Shown: positions 43,858 to 57,328 of the stretch, in pieces | Layout: every line of letters begins with the position of its first letter | Numbering within the stretch: the first letter of the stretch is position 1 | DNA from: Terebella lapidaria | Lineage: Eukaryota > Annelida > Polychaeta > Terebellida > Terebellidae | NCBI GenBank assembly: GCA_949152475.1 | Contig: OX424563.1 | Location: forward strand, 26,385,001-26,449,000 | Length of the DNA: 64,000 nucleotides | Reading direction: 5' to 3' | Program-made: the position numbers and the translations under genes | The notes under the pieces: generated by a model | Seen by the model: the letters and a program-made list of their open reading frames with translations, nothing else | The model's database searches: none | What the model was told of the DNA's origin: nothing

Positions 43858-45351
43858 GTGGATAAACAAGAATATGTCATAGGGCAGTATGCCGACGACA
43901 CATTTCTACTTTTAGATGGTACCGACAGATCACTGCGCAGATCCATAGATCTACTGAAACAATTTTCACTTTGTTCGGGCTTAAAGCTAAATGTTGACAA
44001 AACAAACACCGTTTGGTTGGGAGTTAAGGCTGGGAGTAATAAAATATTGTGCCCAGATATTGGTTTGAAATGGGCGGAAAATTTCACCTTATTAGGAATC
44101 CTTTTTAATTCAAAACTGTCTGATATGGCCAAACTGAATTTGATGGAAAAAATGACAAAGATGAATGGAATAATTTATGTTTATCAGAGACAGAAACTAT
44201 CATTGATGGGTAAGGTATGGTGATCAAAACACTCATTGTACCAATTTTCATACATGTTTTGTCCATTATTCCGTGCCCTCCAGGGGAGTTTTTTCACGAT
44301 GTATAATAAAAGCATCGAGAATTTCTTATGGGATGGGGGAAAGTGAAAATTTCGTTGGACCAGCTTGCACAGGATATTGATAGAGGTGGCCTCAAGCTTA
44401 CGAAGATTGGGGTACTTACTGATTCTTCAATGCTGTCTTGGGCAAAAAGAATGAGACATGTGAATGGTTATTGGCAAAAGCTGGGTAAAACGATAGCTGG
44501 TGAAAAAGACTTAAATCTGCTGTTATATTTGAATTTGCTTTCTTTAAAATTCCTTGCAAAAAACACTTTGGGTACATTTCGGAAACATTTTCTCCTAACC
44601 TGGGCTGATCCCATTAACGTGTATACTTTTGAAGTACCGGTATACAGAAGACCATTGTGGAATTGTTATTTCATTGAAAATTGTAATTTTAAATATATCA
44701 AACAAAAGATTTATCCCAAAGGTTGTCATTTGCTGAGGGATATCTTTGATGTGAAAAACAGAAGTACTTCATCGTTTGTAGATTTCCATAAAAAGTTCAG
44801 ATAGTCCAGATAAACTATTTGGATTACATAATCTTTGGTTCAATCTATTCCAACAAACTGGAAAAAAGGAATTTGTTCCATCTATTGATGACGGATCAAA
44901 TATATACGAGAATATGACGTTTTTGAAAAGGTATTAGGAATAAAAAGAGTATGCAATTTTATATACTGGAAGCTTATAGAATTGAGAGGGAAAAATAACA
45001 ACAGGAACGCCCTTAAATGGTGTGAGAAACCTATGAACGAGATTAATGGGGTAAACTTTATTCTGTCTCACTCCAGGCTACAAGAGACTCCACTTTATTT
45101 TTTTTTCATTTCAATATAGATTGCTACGGAGAATTTTGCCAACACAAGTACATTTAAAACTCTGGAAGATTAGTGATAATGACACGTGTGTGCCATGTAA
45201 ATCAGCCACTGAATCTTATGAACATCTGTTCTTCCAATGTCACGTTTCACAGGTATTAAGTAAATCATTAACTTCCTGGCTATTGCCAGAGTTTAACTTT
45301 CAAATTGGTAAAATAACCAAAAAAATATATGTTGTTAGGGATGGTGTATAA
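43858..45351 (+). pseudogene. L1/Tx1-like LINE ORF2 remnant (RT active-site region to C-terminus)
   Basis: The reverse transcriptase box QYADDTFLLLDG is at 43885-43920, followed by FSLCSGLKLNVDKT, typical of RT domains C and D in L1/Tx1-type LINEs. A frameshift near 44225 leads to a second frame at about 44240-44806 (FLWDGGKVKISL, then the thumb region), and more breaks follow. The end at 45121-45351 carries CVPC with a later HLFFQC, a CCHC-like motif as seen at LINE ORF2 C-termini. The 5' half is missing. Decayed and not functional. Confidence 0.82.
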
Positions 45352-45649
45352 CGTGGAATCTGAATCTGAATTTGCTAGTCTCTTCAATACACTGATATGG
45401 GTGTTTAAAAAATATATATATATAGATGTCAAAATTTACAAACCTGCCCGATTTTTTATTGTCTGGAGACAGAAATAAGCAAAGATTATAACATTGAGAA
45501 ATCTTGTAACTCCGAAAGAATGAGACGTAAATGGTGCCCGATTCTTCATAAATTTTATTTGTCCAATACTTAGCCAATGTTTACGTATGTGAGTGTATAT
45601 CTGCACTATTTATGTAACGCACTGCCTTGAGTGAGCACTAATACTGTAA

Positions 45650-46740
45650 CGCACTGCTTCACTGCTTTGATTGCAATTTTTAAAAAATTCAAATTCATTT
45701 TTTTTGGCTGTTGGTAACTTGGTGTCGATTCAATAACTAGGAAAGATTTTGATACGTCACGTGTAACCAAATTTGGTAGATTCCACAATCCGTGTTGACT
45801 TTCAGCTACTTTGCATAAGCAAGATGGTCGCCATTAAAGAAGGCGGCAAGCATACTTCAAGTTCATCATTTTACTATTAGGAAAGTGTCCATTGAATAAC
45901 TAGGAAAGGTTTAAAATATTATTACCAAATTAGCCTTTCTAGAATGGTATTAAAGTCGGAATTAAACTTCTTTTATTAAACGGAATTAAAGGTCGTGCTT
46001 TTGTTGTTGGTATCATGTCCGTTCAATAACCTGAAACGTTTTTGATATATCATCATCAAATGGAAAGGACGCTTGAAACAACGGCATTATATTTTGAGGC
46101 TGGTCGAAAATTTTAGTTAATTTACACAGGTAAGTTGTCCACAATCCCTGAAGAAAACATCAAATCTATGCTTCAACTGTATAGACGATGAACAATCGTT
46201 AATGTGGATTGTGGAACGATATTGGCGTATTATCACCGAATCGATTTTGTGGCTGAAGGCTTGAAGCATTTCAATATAAACGACGGGGCTGAATTTTATG
46301 TAATTTGCATAAATAAAATAACTACTATAAGGAAAGCAGTAGAGGATGTGGCCTATTGTGAAAAACGCGAAACTTGACTTATAGACTATAGGCCTGAAAG
46401 ATTGAGGTTATTCTGTACCCAATAGAAATAGTTACGATGCGTATGCATTATCAATAAATGTTATATGACTTGATAAGTTAAATGGTTGAGTTAATTTACC
46501 AGCTCAGTTAGAATGATTTTGAGATATCAAACTTTGTCACACATACACCACACTTTATATAAAGTTTTATACATACATTGTACAAGGATCGAATGTTATG
46601 CCAAGGAAAATTAAGGTATATCTATAGCGAAAATGTTAAAGTAATTTACCAGTTACAGTTTTGAGTTACAGTGACCAGTTATTCTTTGAAGCTCTAAAAT
46701 GGAAATAAGAAAAGCTTCAATATACTATATATTCAGCATT
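45650..46740. other. No gene recognised
   Basis: Sequence between two LINE remnants. The first part may be LINE 3' tail; no exon or repeat could be assigned. Confidence 0.35.
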
Positions 46741-49019
46741 AGAAGAGAGAAAATGACAAATGCGAATCAGATATTTTAAAACAAATGGAATCGCTTGATC
46801 AAAGAAAGGGCAAGAATGTAAACTTACAGTCACAAATCGAAGCATTGCAACAAAACTTGCAGAATATAGACAAGTGAAGTCACAAATGATAATTTCTAAA
46901 ATACAATGGGCGAAAGAAGAGGAGAAACCTGAAAAAATACTTTGCTAATCTGGGAAAGAAAGAACGTTGGTGGAAGGATATTGATTGGAGAACCAGATGT
47001 TTTACTGAAAGAAAATAGAAAATTTTATTTTATTTGTATACCTCTGGAGTTGAAAAGGAAATTAATAAAATATTTAACAAATTCCTGGATCCGAATTTGA
47101 TCAACAAGTTAACTCAAGATTTGGAAAAAATCATGTGAGGGGAATATGAAAAGAAACGAAATCAAAGAGGTGATGAAATCGATGAAGAAATGGAAAACAC
47201 CCGGTATAGACGGAATTCCAGTATTATATTGTATTTTGGGATGATATAGGTAATGTTTTGATAGTATTAATTAGGTTGGCTTTTGAAAAATGGAACTGTT
47301 CATTACGCAAAAGAGGAGATTAATAACATGTATTCCAAAAGGGGGTTAACCTAGGAAGTTTCTTAAAAATTGGAGACCCAATTTCATTCATTTCAATTTT
47401 GAATGTGGACCATGAAATATTCACTTCGGTTTTAGCAGCCCGAATGGAAGATGTATTGCCACATATCATCGGCTCACACCAAAACGTATATTGAACAAAC
47501 ATACGTTTCGTGTTTGACTTAATCGAACATCTGAAGGACAGCAAACAAGATCATATACTATCACTTATCGATTTTGAAAAGGTATCTGATTCGATATATG
47601 ATGGTCATGCATAAAATTAAGGAAATTTTCAAAAAAAAATATAGTTCTGGTCAAATGTTTATCAAATGGTTTGATATAGTTTACAGAAATATCCCGGGTT
47701 GGTGTTATATAAACAATGACAATTACTCATGGTTTTTCGTGGATGTCGACAAAGTGATCTCATGTGATCCCCGACAAAGGGATCCCCTTGCATGATTATT
47801 GGCAATAGAACCCCTGGCGCAATATATTTTTTTTTAGACAGGGGTCCATTTTGGCATACATGGAAAAAACAGGCCAATGCGGATGAAACTTTTCTTACAC
47901 TGGATGGATGTGCACATTGCATGCAGACGTCACTGGAAACTTTGAAAGATATTGAACACGAATTCGGGCTTGAAAATTAATGTCGATAAAACTCAAGCCT
48001 TCAAATTGGGAAATTATAAGACGTGTGCCCAATTTTATAAATCACCATTTCTACAAATCTTTTAAACTGCTTAGGTTTCATGCGACATCAAAGAAATGGA
48101 CGGATTCGGAAAAAAGATAACAACCGTAAAAGCATCATTGGTACATATACATCACTGTCCGGAATCCGTTTCGGCAGAGGATATTGGAAAACGATATTTT
48201 TCGGTTGGGAAACGATATGTTCGATTGGGAAACGCCAAGCTGCAAGGGGGTATGTGTTCTTTTCCTCAATAAAGTATGAAAAAATAGGTGTAATCGTTAA
48301 TCTGAAGAAAGACAAACATGTGCTAATGTTGTATAAAGTCTTCAGTGTCGACCAAACCTGCGATACTTGATGTAATATCGTTTTTGTGACGTGAAATGCG
48401 ATGAAAATAACACCGTTTTGAAAAAATGAACACTGATGATTAAATATGTGTCTGATGCACACAAAAAGTAACACGAGTCAAGAGAAAGGTGTATTACATG
48501 ATCCCCACCGAAAAGAAACAGTTTACATCGTCTCATTATTAAATATTTGCTGATTTTCTGAACCATTGATGTTTCGGTGGGTAAACGATACTGTTCCGAT
48601 TGGACAACAGTTTTGATATGGATGTTTCGATTAGTAAACGATATTTTATTCGAAATCTATGTCCCGTTAAGGCTTGTTTTTGGCTATTATTCCTTCATAC
48701 TTATTATTTCTTCCAACAGATGGCGTCTCGCGGCTTCAACGCCAGGTGTTATCACTGTCATTCCAAGGTTGAAGACTCAAGACACTACCGTAAAGTTTTC
48801 CCATAGTGAAACACTTACCGGTAATTGACAAACAACAAGAAAAAAACTTTTTTAATACTGAGACCCGTTGTCGATGAGGAAACAGGGAAAAAATTAGCCC
48901 AAAGGCTAAGAAAGGTTACCGGAGAAATATACAGTGTTAAGCTCTCGAAGTCTGTAATGGTAATTTTTCAACAATATCTGCCCAAGGGGAACATTGTTTT
49001 CTATATGTTTACAATTGAT

Positions 49020-49960
49020 TCCTAAGTTGGAATGTCGATAATGAGCGAGATAATAGCCATTCTGTGATGTGACCTTGAAAATGAGGTCAAAGTTCAAAGT
49101 AGTGAAAATATTAAGCATATATAATTTCCTTTATAAAGTCGATAAGAAGCGAGATACTAGCCATTTTGTCCTGTGACCTTGAAAATTGGGTCTAATGTGA
49201 AAATCAAGGTCATGAGAATATTCAGCAAATATCATTTCCTTTATGTCCACAATTGACTCCTAATCTCTAATCTTAATATTAAGTGGATATCAGCAATAAT
49301 GTGTCCCATTATTCAGCATAAGAGAACTTAACATGGGAAAGTCAAATTTGGGCCAAGTTTGGTCCAAAATGGCCAACTTTGAGCAATCCAAGGGCAAGGA
49401 AACTTATACATGTCGCAATGGTACATAAGGGGGATCTTTTCAAACGATAATCTGAAAACCGTCTGAACAGTTATTGAGAAATTGGCCACTAAAGTCCAAA
49501 ATTGACTGTTTTTCTGACAAAAAGAACGTTTTGACCTTTCAAGGTCATTGAAGGTCAAATTTAAGGTCACAACCGAAACCACAAGATATGAATTCCTATT
49601 TGAATGTGCCAATATTTAAGTTCTACCCTGAAGTGTTCTAGGAGTTTACTCCATACAGCTCCCATTAGGAAGGAAAAATTGCGTGAAATCCAAAAAAGTT
49701 TTCGAAGAGGGAAAATTTATTTTATTTGTTTTTGGTTGGAAATCACTCAAAACGAATAGTGACTTGATTTGGGACGAAAAATTTTTTTTCTCCGACCTGT
49801 CAAAATTTCAAAATGGCTGCCATACGCAGACCGGCGAATCAAGGGCAACGAAATTTATACACTTCGGAAAGGTACATAAGAGGAATCTTTTTAAACAAAA
49901 ATCTCAAAACTGATCAGACAGGTTTTGAGAAAACAGCTAAAAACTCAATTTTGGGACTTT
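49020..49960. repeat. Internal repeats of the 48153-50925 element
   Basis: Two tandem segments (about 49020-49130 and 49130-49240) share CGATAA, GCGAGATA, TAGCCATT and GTGACCTTGAAAAT. The segments 49360-49500 and 49800-49940 also resemble each other (CAAGGGCAA, GGTACATAAG, AATCT). AAGGTCA-type words recur. Confidence 0.6.
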
Positions 49961-50072
49961 TGAGCCTACATATTGGGCCTATCGATCGATTCAAGGCACT
50001 TCACCTTTATACACAATGTCAAGGACCCAAATTAGCATGTTTTGAAACAAAATCGTTTCCTATTATGTATAG

Positions 50073-50171
50073 GATAATGCACAAGGACGAGGGTCTCTCA
50101 CTAATAGTGACCGAGTGCCCGAAGGGCACGAGGCCACTATTGGTGAGAGACCCGCGTCTGCGTGCATTATC
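50073..50171. repeat. 99-bp foldback with CGAAGG-type apex
   Basis: GATAATGCAC is inverted as GTGCATTATC, and GGGTCTCTCACTAATAGTG as CACTATTGGTGAGAGACCC. The apex is GTGCCCGAAGGGCAC (50115-50129). It lies inside the larger 48153-50925 element. Confidence 0.85.
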
Positions 50172-51060
50172 TGACTTAGTGCAGGGTTTCCTATTTGCAG
50201 AAATAGTAACCTGCTGGTAACTCTGTTAAATAGTAACCTGTCAACAACAAAGGAAACGGTCCCAACCATGCACTAAGTCGAGCCCGGACACATGATTCAC
50301 CTTATTTCACACCCAAAATGTTGTGCATACAGTCATATAATTATTAAGTCACTCGAGGTAACCTTTCACTAAAGACCACACAGTATTGCTCGTGTATAAT
50401 AGTTGATCTCATATTTCATATGTACAAAATTTTCCGTTTCCCAATCGAAACAGCATGGATTACCAACCGGCGCCTTCTCTATACGTATCGTTTACCCACC
50501 GAAACATCAATGGTTCAGAAAATCCGCAAATATTTATTAATGGGACGATTTGAAATGTTCCTTTTGGGTGGGGATCATGTAATGATCACCTTTCTCTTGA
50601 CTCGTGTTACTTTTTGTGTGCATCAGACACATATTTAATCATCAGTGTTCATTTGTTCAAAACGGTGTTATTTTCATCGCATTTCATGTCACAAAAACGA
50701 TATTACATCAAGTATCGCAGGTTTGGTCGACACTGAAGACTTTATACAACATTAGCACATGTTTGTCTTTCTTCAGATTAACGATTACACCTATTTTTTC
50801 ATACTTTATTGAGGAAAACAACACATACCCCCTTGCAGCTTGGCGTTTCCCAATCGAACATATCGTTTCCCAACCGAAAAATATCGTTTCCCAATATTTT
50901 CTGCCGAAGCGGATTCCGGACAGTGTACATGTCAATCTCTAACTATTAGTGGCAGAAAATCCGTCATCAATTTGTGTATTTTACCTTTGCTTGTTCTCGT
51001 TCTGACAGTGTTACCAACGCCTGACCATATAAGTACACTAAATGAAATCCTCAGTAAATG

Positions 51061-52234
51061 GGGAGGAGGTGTTGTTGCTGAGAATGTTCTATTTAGAGCC
51101 ATTTTTTGTGGTGAGAAATAATACTACTACTTCTACTAATTCTTGAAAATAATGGCTGGAACCACTCTGAATGTTTTGCATTTAATGGGTCATTAATTGA
51201 AGGGTCTCAAGAATATCTAAGCTGAAAGATTTCAGACAGCTTCGAAGATGGGTGACCTTGGTTCATTTTTCAAAGTCACACTTGCCCTCCAATGTTGCCA
51301 ATGTGGAAAAACACAATTTATGTTTTGAACGCGATAACTAACAAAGTTTTCGTCATGAAAATCATACTAGAGATGTGTATTGGGGAAGTCATATCCAGAA
51401 ATCCATTACAAGAGCGGAGCCTTAATCCTGCCCACAAACCATGCCCAGCGCGTGTTTCTCATGCAGCAATGTAACCCCGTGGAATGTGATAATTGCAACT
51501 CCTCCCCCCCCCCCCCCCCCCAACCCCTGTGGCGTGAAAGGTTGCTGCATCATGACCGCTCAGTGGGACGTGAAAGCACTGATCTTTTGTATAGATCAGT
51601 GCGTGAAAGCCAGAGCCCGGGTTGACTATAGGCTAACAAGTGTAGACCACGGGGCTCGAAACCTATACATGTTGGCATGGCAACGACAGGGTCTGAGAAA
51701 AGGATTACCAGCCAACTGTGTGTGTGGCTTAGATTATCGTGGGTGGCGGTTTATTGGCAAGGACTGGCAAGGACTGACAAGTATTTTAGATTAGTTTTTA
51801 ACTACTGATACCACATGTACAGGCACTAGATCCCCGTAACCTGGTAATTTCAACACTTCCCTCCCATTTCCCCGTTCTCCCCGCTCATTGTCAGACACGG
51901 GGCTCTCATAATTATAGGCATGTATCGAGTATGAGCTCGCAATGTACTTGTTTCTTGCGGCTGACTTTCACTTTGGGCTAGTCACTAGTATGTGTACGAC
52001 CGAGCCTCGTTTGTGTGCCTTTGGAATGAATTATTTCTGACAAGCTCTGGCGCAGTCACTATTTGATAGTTCACAGGATACAGTTTATTCAGTTTTGACC
52101 ACGTAAACATGTCTAAGTAGACACCAATTTTGAGAAATAATATCCCGATATTCGATACAGTAATTAAATACATCCTTAGTTCGTGTCACTGACATGTCTT
52201 CTATTTTCAGTTCGTGAACGGATGGAGTGTACTG
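51061..52234. other. No gene recognised
   Basis: Contains a run of 18 C (51504-51521) and a small hairpin AGCACTGATC with GATCAGTGCG (51576-51605). An open frame near 51441-51794 has no recognised domain. Confidence 0.4.
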
Positions 52235-52361
52235 CTGAAAATACATTTTATATATATTACATAACCATCTGAAGTTTAAGCCTGCAGGGTGAAGTGTTTG
52301 GGGTTCACTTCTTGATACGTCCCCCTGATGGTTTTTAATATATATATATAAATGTATTCAG
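52235..52361. repeat. 127-bp foldback
   Basis: CTGAAAATACATTTTATATA at the left pairs imperfectly with TATATATAAATGTATTCAG at the right. Inner ACCATC and GATGGT arms surround a loop rich in GAAGTG and CACTTC words. Confidence 0.7.
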
Positions 52362-52369
52362 TTTCTCCT

Positions 52370-53488
52370 AAACAAATCGACATAAAATTATTTTAGTTCA
52401 TCGTCAATATACTTACATTAATACTTTCATCAATAATAAATCAGACTCTCCCCGCTCCACCCACTCAACAAACGCCCGCCCAGAATGGAAACTATTATTT
52501 GTTTTACAGTACATGAAGATACATTATATCCGTGCATGTTTTCAGTGTACATGCCCCTGAGTAGGCCCCTGAGTTATTTCGGCAAATATTCAAGATCTCT
52601 AGTATTATGTAGGGCTCACATTTTATTTACGATGCTGTCTTCCTCTCAAACATATGATAATGTGTAAAGGTGTGTGCATTTACCATTACATTGCAAAATG
52701 CAATTTAATATTTCTGAACGTGATAACCAAGAAGGTTTCTGACAAAGTACCATTATTATGGGAATATCTCAAATTATTCGATATTCGATGACGTTGACCT
52801 ATTTTCAAGGTCGAACATGTGCCTCATTAGCTCACATCATGATTTAGTAATACTTCGATCATCTGACAGCTTCTGTTTTGTAGACATTATAATGTGTACA
52901 TTATAATGATTGTGAAATAATATTACTTGTTGAATTTTTGGGGACTGGATATATGATACAGATAAAGTTGAGAAACATTCGGATACCCTACAAATAAGGG
53001 AACATTTACTTGGTACTCATCAGTGATTCGAACGAATACATTTTATCAATCATGGATTGGTGTATTTCTATATGATCACCAAACTCGGAGATTTTACACC
53101 AGACACGAAATAAAGCTTGAAATATAATATCAATCTGCACGTAATCTGCAAGTATGATCACGCCACTTAGATCAGGGACCCAAGTGTGCCAGATCGGTAT
53201 TGTCACTATTCACACCACCTGTATCAGGGCTCAGATGTGACAGATCGCCTCTATCGCCTTCTGTCGGATACCGATATATTTAGTATGTATTTGTGGTGCC
53301 GTGTAACTGTCGATGTAGTCAGACAGAGAAAAAATGAAATAGAATCACCAAAAGTCATTATTATATACATCCATTTTAAAAAAAACAGGACAATTGTATT
53401 TAGCCACATTAATAATTTTGGACCTATACATTTACGCCCGTCGTAAATAGCTATCATTTTGCCCAACAATATGACCGAGGTTCAATGA
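52370..53488. other. No gene recognised
   Basis: AT-rich with no exon signature. A short related pair GATCAGGGACCCAAGTGTG and TATCAGGGCTCAGATGTG lies at 53169-53240. Confidence 0.4.
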
Positions 53489-53880
53489 TTGTCGAGGGGG
53501 GTGGGGGTGGTGCACGCTCATCTGGATGTATCTATTGAATGTAGCTTGGTACAGAAATACCTCCCAAGGTGAAGTGATTACAGCCAGGGACTTCAGCAGA
53601 ACGATGTTCGGGAACCATGCGGAGCAAAATCGCCCCTCTGGGACTAGATTCGCTTAATGAGAAATAGTAATATGGTCCTTGCTCGGTGGTTGCTGGGGGG
53701 GGGGGGGGGGAGGGTCAGCGCTCATCTGGATCTGTCTATTGAGTGCACCTTGTTGGTACATAAATACCGCCCAAGGTGGGGTGATTACAACCGTGACCCG
53801 CGGCAGATTAATGTCCAGGAACCATGTCAAGCGCAATTACCCCTCTGGGACTTGACTGGTTTGTATCTCAATGAGAATAG
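53489..53880. repeat. About 200-bp tandem duplication with G runs
   Basis: Two copies (53489-53672 and 53693-53880) share GCTCATCTGGAT, TCTATTGA, AAATACC, CCAAGGTG, GTGATTACA, GGAACCATG and CCCCTCTGGGACT. The second starts after 16 G (53695-53710). Confidence 0.85.
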
Positions 53881-54939
53881 AAAACTGTTCGCTGGTCACT
53901 CGAGCTTTCACAGTATTAGTATAAACATAAACAGACCCCATCTGGATAGCAAATTAAATATCATGTTCAGCTTTATAGTGCTGTCAGTATTTTGCCTTGT
54001 ACTTTTATCCAAGAAAGAAAGTAATGATTTGAAAGTGTAGCACATGCATGTGTGTGTAAGAGAACTGGTTTAAAAATTAATTATGAATATTTGGAAACCA
54101 TTCGGAACCCTTAAAGATTTGTTTATCAGGTCTTTATTCACCCTATCTGAATTATCCATAACTTTACTTTATGAACGTATAGGAAGTATGCCAAAATTAT
54201 CACTGACGTCTCCAAATGACTCAAGATGCGCTTTTTTCTATGATCGCTCACATCACGCTCCAATTTTACTATGTTCAATAACGGATCCAGGTGGGGCATC
54301 CGGTGTGCACCCTCCTATTGAGCATTGATTATTAAGATATGGTGCAATATTTTTAATTGTAAATTGATAAATTATGTATTATGTGTGTTTTCATACATAT
54401 TTTCGATACTTTGTTAACACTGATCAGTAGTCGTATCTGGTCCGAAATAAGCCTGCCGTCTTTGTGGCCGGTGATTTCACCAGCACATTGCTTATCACGC
54501 TTATCAATCATTTCCTTGTAGATATGTTTACACGATACTTGTGGCGTTTGTGATTTGCATATTCAATATTCGTTTTACGAATTTTTTTCACGAGTGTCGT
54601 ATAGCTGTTATTATACTCTGATTTAGAGTAAGTGGTTTATTCAGGTTGTATTTAGTATTGAAGCTATGAAGGTTATAAATAACTGCCTTTCATCAAACAA
54701 AACGTATGATTGTACACATTTCTCTATTATCATGTGGTCGAAGACAGGTGCACCAACGACACGAATACGAGAGAGTTTCCACAGACCAGTTCGCTGCCAT
54801 AATCGTTGAGCTGAGACACTGGTTTCCACTGCCGTATAATTCTATATATACTTTTAGAATGTAATTTATACAATTTGCTTCAATAAGCTGTCGGGCAGAG
54901 ATGGTAGGGCAGACACATGGTGACATATAAATAAAATGT

Positions 54940-56613
54940 GCGTTTATGGTTACCACCTTACCATATACACAGAGTTTGTTCAATAGTGTCTCGGAAATCA
55001 TGATAAAATTTTACTCCTAATTTCTTAATCGGTCCAGTGGACCACTTGAAACCTAATTCTGGGAGTATCATTTCTTAGTTATACTTTATCAGTCCGATAA
55101 GCATTATTTCGGCTGTATCCAGGTTCACTTTAAAACCTGAAAAGTACTCAATTTTTTGGCATATGGACACAATATGTTGGAAACACTGCACAGATTAATG
55201 GGATGGCAGCACTGTATATGATCCCCAAATTGGCTTTCCGCGCAAATAATGAAGAGGTATATAGGGCGATGGGACAACCTTGCTTTGCACCTACCTCTGG
55301 TGTGAATGCCTTTACCATCCGTTATTAATTAGGCCTACTCAGCTGTTTACGCTGGTATAAAGTGTATTCACCCACCTATGAAGGGATTCACCAGAATGAA
55401 AACTGTTATCAGTGAAAGGTCAATCGAACGCCTTTTTCAAAATCTATTCCTATTAACACGGAGGGGATTAGATGTTTCTCCACATAAACGTTCAAGCTCT
55501 GTAATCTAGATATATTCTGGTCTATGGACCTGTTTTATTAAACAGACGGATCACTGCTATTATGTTCGAATGACAACACATAACCTAGATATGCCTTTTG
55601 TGGCTAGTTTATAAACCTATCTCAGTAGCGTTATGGGTAGCTATTCATGTTATATGTGTAATGTTTTTTTTTTTAATTTTCTTTGGTAGTAATGTACCCG
55701 TTCTCTCTGACTGTTGGATAGTATATACCATCTTCGTAGACCGCATTTGGAGCGAAAATTAGGCAAGACTTCAAATCTACCCAGAACAATGTATAACTCT
55801 GAGGGTAATCCCTCGGAGCCCGGTGTTTTATTATTTTTACAGGTTTCGAGCATTTTAAGTATTTCATACTCAATGAGCCACCCTTCACATTTGTCCCATC
55901 TCTAGAATATGAGTTGGCGAAATACGATATAATTTCCTTTGGGTATCTCATTGTTTATGTCACTGTATTTCAAGAGTTTATCAGTCTTTTAACACAGCTC
56001 GTATATATAATTTCTTTTTTCAAGGTTCAAGAAGAAACTGGTAGTTTTTTTCGCCCTTTTCATCCCAAATTACCTTGCTCTGAGAGTAGTTAATCGAAGT
56101 CATATTATAGCTGATTGATGTACATTTTTTACAGAAACTATATCTCTGATGCTTTCTGTTTCAGGTTTTTCTTGCAGTCTTTTTTTTTCCAGAGAAGCAA
56201 ATCGCCGCTGTAAAGCATTCAAAAATATTAGTTTTATTTCTTTTGTTTCGCGCAGGGTATCGTATAGATTCTCCTATGTTTAATTTCAGTATCTCCCATA
56301 ATAGGGATGGTTTCTCTTTATTGTTATTTGGCACTGTTTATCACTGTTTTATTAACAACTTATGATATTTTTATGATATCAACATATTCAAGAGTTTAGC
56401 GTCCGATACCCGGTGCTCATACGACAGTTGTATCGAGACGGTTATCATCGAATGGTCTGTTAAAATTGAAGGATTGGTATCGGAAGATACGATCTGATTA
56501 CCGATCCCAAACGAAGTTAGAAAGAAATCCAATCTTGAAAAAAATATCTTCATCGCTTTGTTTACAATGAGAGGTAATCCTTCGCTGCAGTTCGTGATGT
56601 TTTCGTCAGACAT
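54940..56613 (-). pseudogene. L1/Tx1-like LINE ORF2 remnant, endonuclease end plus RT
   Basis: On the minus strand, 56613-56371 encodes SRLDFFLTSFGIGNQ and ILTDHSMITV, the end of an APE-type endonuclease. About 55852-55790 carries KTPGSEGLPSELY (RT fingers). About 55450-55420 carries GIDFEKG (domain A), about 55310-55250 a KQGCPIA box, and about 55170-55000 FSGFKVNLDTAE and LGFKW. The frames shift several times and the YADD box is not intact. Same class as the two plus-strand LINE remnants. Confidence 0.75.
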
Positions 56614-56710
56614 TTAACCAAATCATACATCAATAAACGTTATTAATAATCAATAAACATCGGCCTTATTTGCTGCTATTATCCATTTCATAATTATCGA
56701 CAATCACGAT

Positions 56711-56924
56711 AATACTGTAAAAAGACCAATTTTGGCGGCTATTAAATTTGGCGGTTTTGAATCCCAGGCTGTTTGGTGGAGATTTAATTTGGCAGTTTTA
56801 AAACCACTTATATTTCTTAACATATATCTAGTTTATTTGGCGGATGATTTAATTTGGCGGTTTTTTCCCTACCGCCAAATCCGCCAAATAAATCGTCTGC
56901 CAAAATTAGTAGTTTTACAGTATT
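56711..56924. mobile_element. 214-bp MITE-like element
   Basis: The ends AATACTGTAAAA and TTTTACAGTATT are inverted copies. Inside, TTTGGCGG words on the left and CCGCCAAA on the right extend the hairpin. Confidence 0.8.
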
Positions 56925-57328
56925 GAGATCACGACAATTTCAGCCCATTTACATTCAGGGATATTATACTCAGCTTATTCATTTTGTACAGTATCAATGT
57001 GTGATTGTTACACATCTTTTCACAAAGATAATATACATTGGATATTCCGTGGAAAATATGATACACATATGTGCATGAAAGAGTGCAGAGTGAAAGACAA
57101 AAGTCGAATCTCGGGTGCTGAAGTAAAGGTGTGAAGTATGGCTTGGTCACCGCTCATGGGCACAAAGTGTGTCACGGAAGCCGGTGTAACGCGGAAACTG
57201 TCCCCCAGCGAAATACTGTCCACCCCCTTTGATCTTTTAGGGGGGAAGAAATATCGCTGCGAGATTTTGCATCCCCTTCAATACAATTACAGGAGGTGCA
57301 TTATTTCGCTGCGAAGATTTGTCTCCAC

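Larger units (their letters stand above)
48153..50925. mobile_element. 2.77-kb transposon with about 480-bp inverted terminal arms
   Basis: Arms of about 48153-48640 and 50430-50925 are inverted copies, starting CACTGTCCGGAATCCG and ending CGGATTCCGGACAGTG. It is flanked by the 5-bp direct repeat TACAT (48148-48152 and 50926-50930). Subterminal GGGAAACGATAT words recur. The middle holds repeats only, with no transposase, so it is non-autonomous. It sits inside a LINE remnant. A diverged relative is at 34743-36640. Confidence 0.85.
46741..51060 (+). pseudogene. L1/Tx1-like LINE ORF2 remnant, split by the 48153-50925 element
   Basis: Degraded frames contain TPGIDGIP (RT fingers, 47198-47221), LIDFEKVSDSI (domain A, about 47562), a DPRQRDPLA match to the RQGDPLS box (47768-47794), then NADETFLTLDG where YADD is expected (about 47876), with the first Asp kept and the second changed to Glu. 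The coding match stops at 48152 and resumes at about 50931 (TISGRKSVINLCILPLLVLV), the equivalent of KLSLMGKV in the other copy. Many stops and frameshifts. Confidence 0.75.

Noticed and set aside
48577..50220. Possible transposase frames inside the long-TIR element
   Set aside because: The frames are short, run through internal repeats and show no catalytic signature.
51441..51794. A 117-codon plus-strand frame near the 18-C run
   Set aside because: The frame runs through the homopolymer, whose length is unreliable, and shows no known domain.
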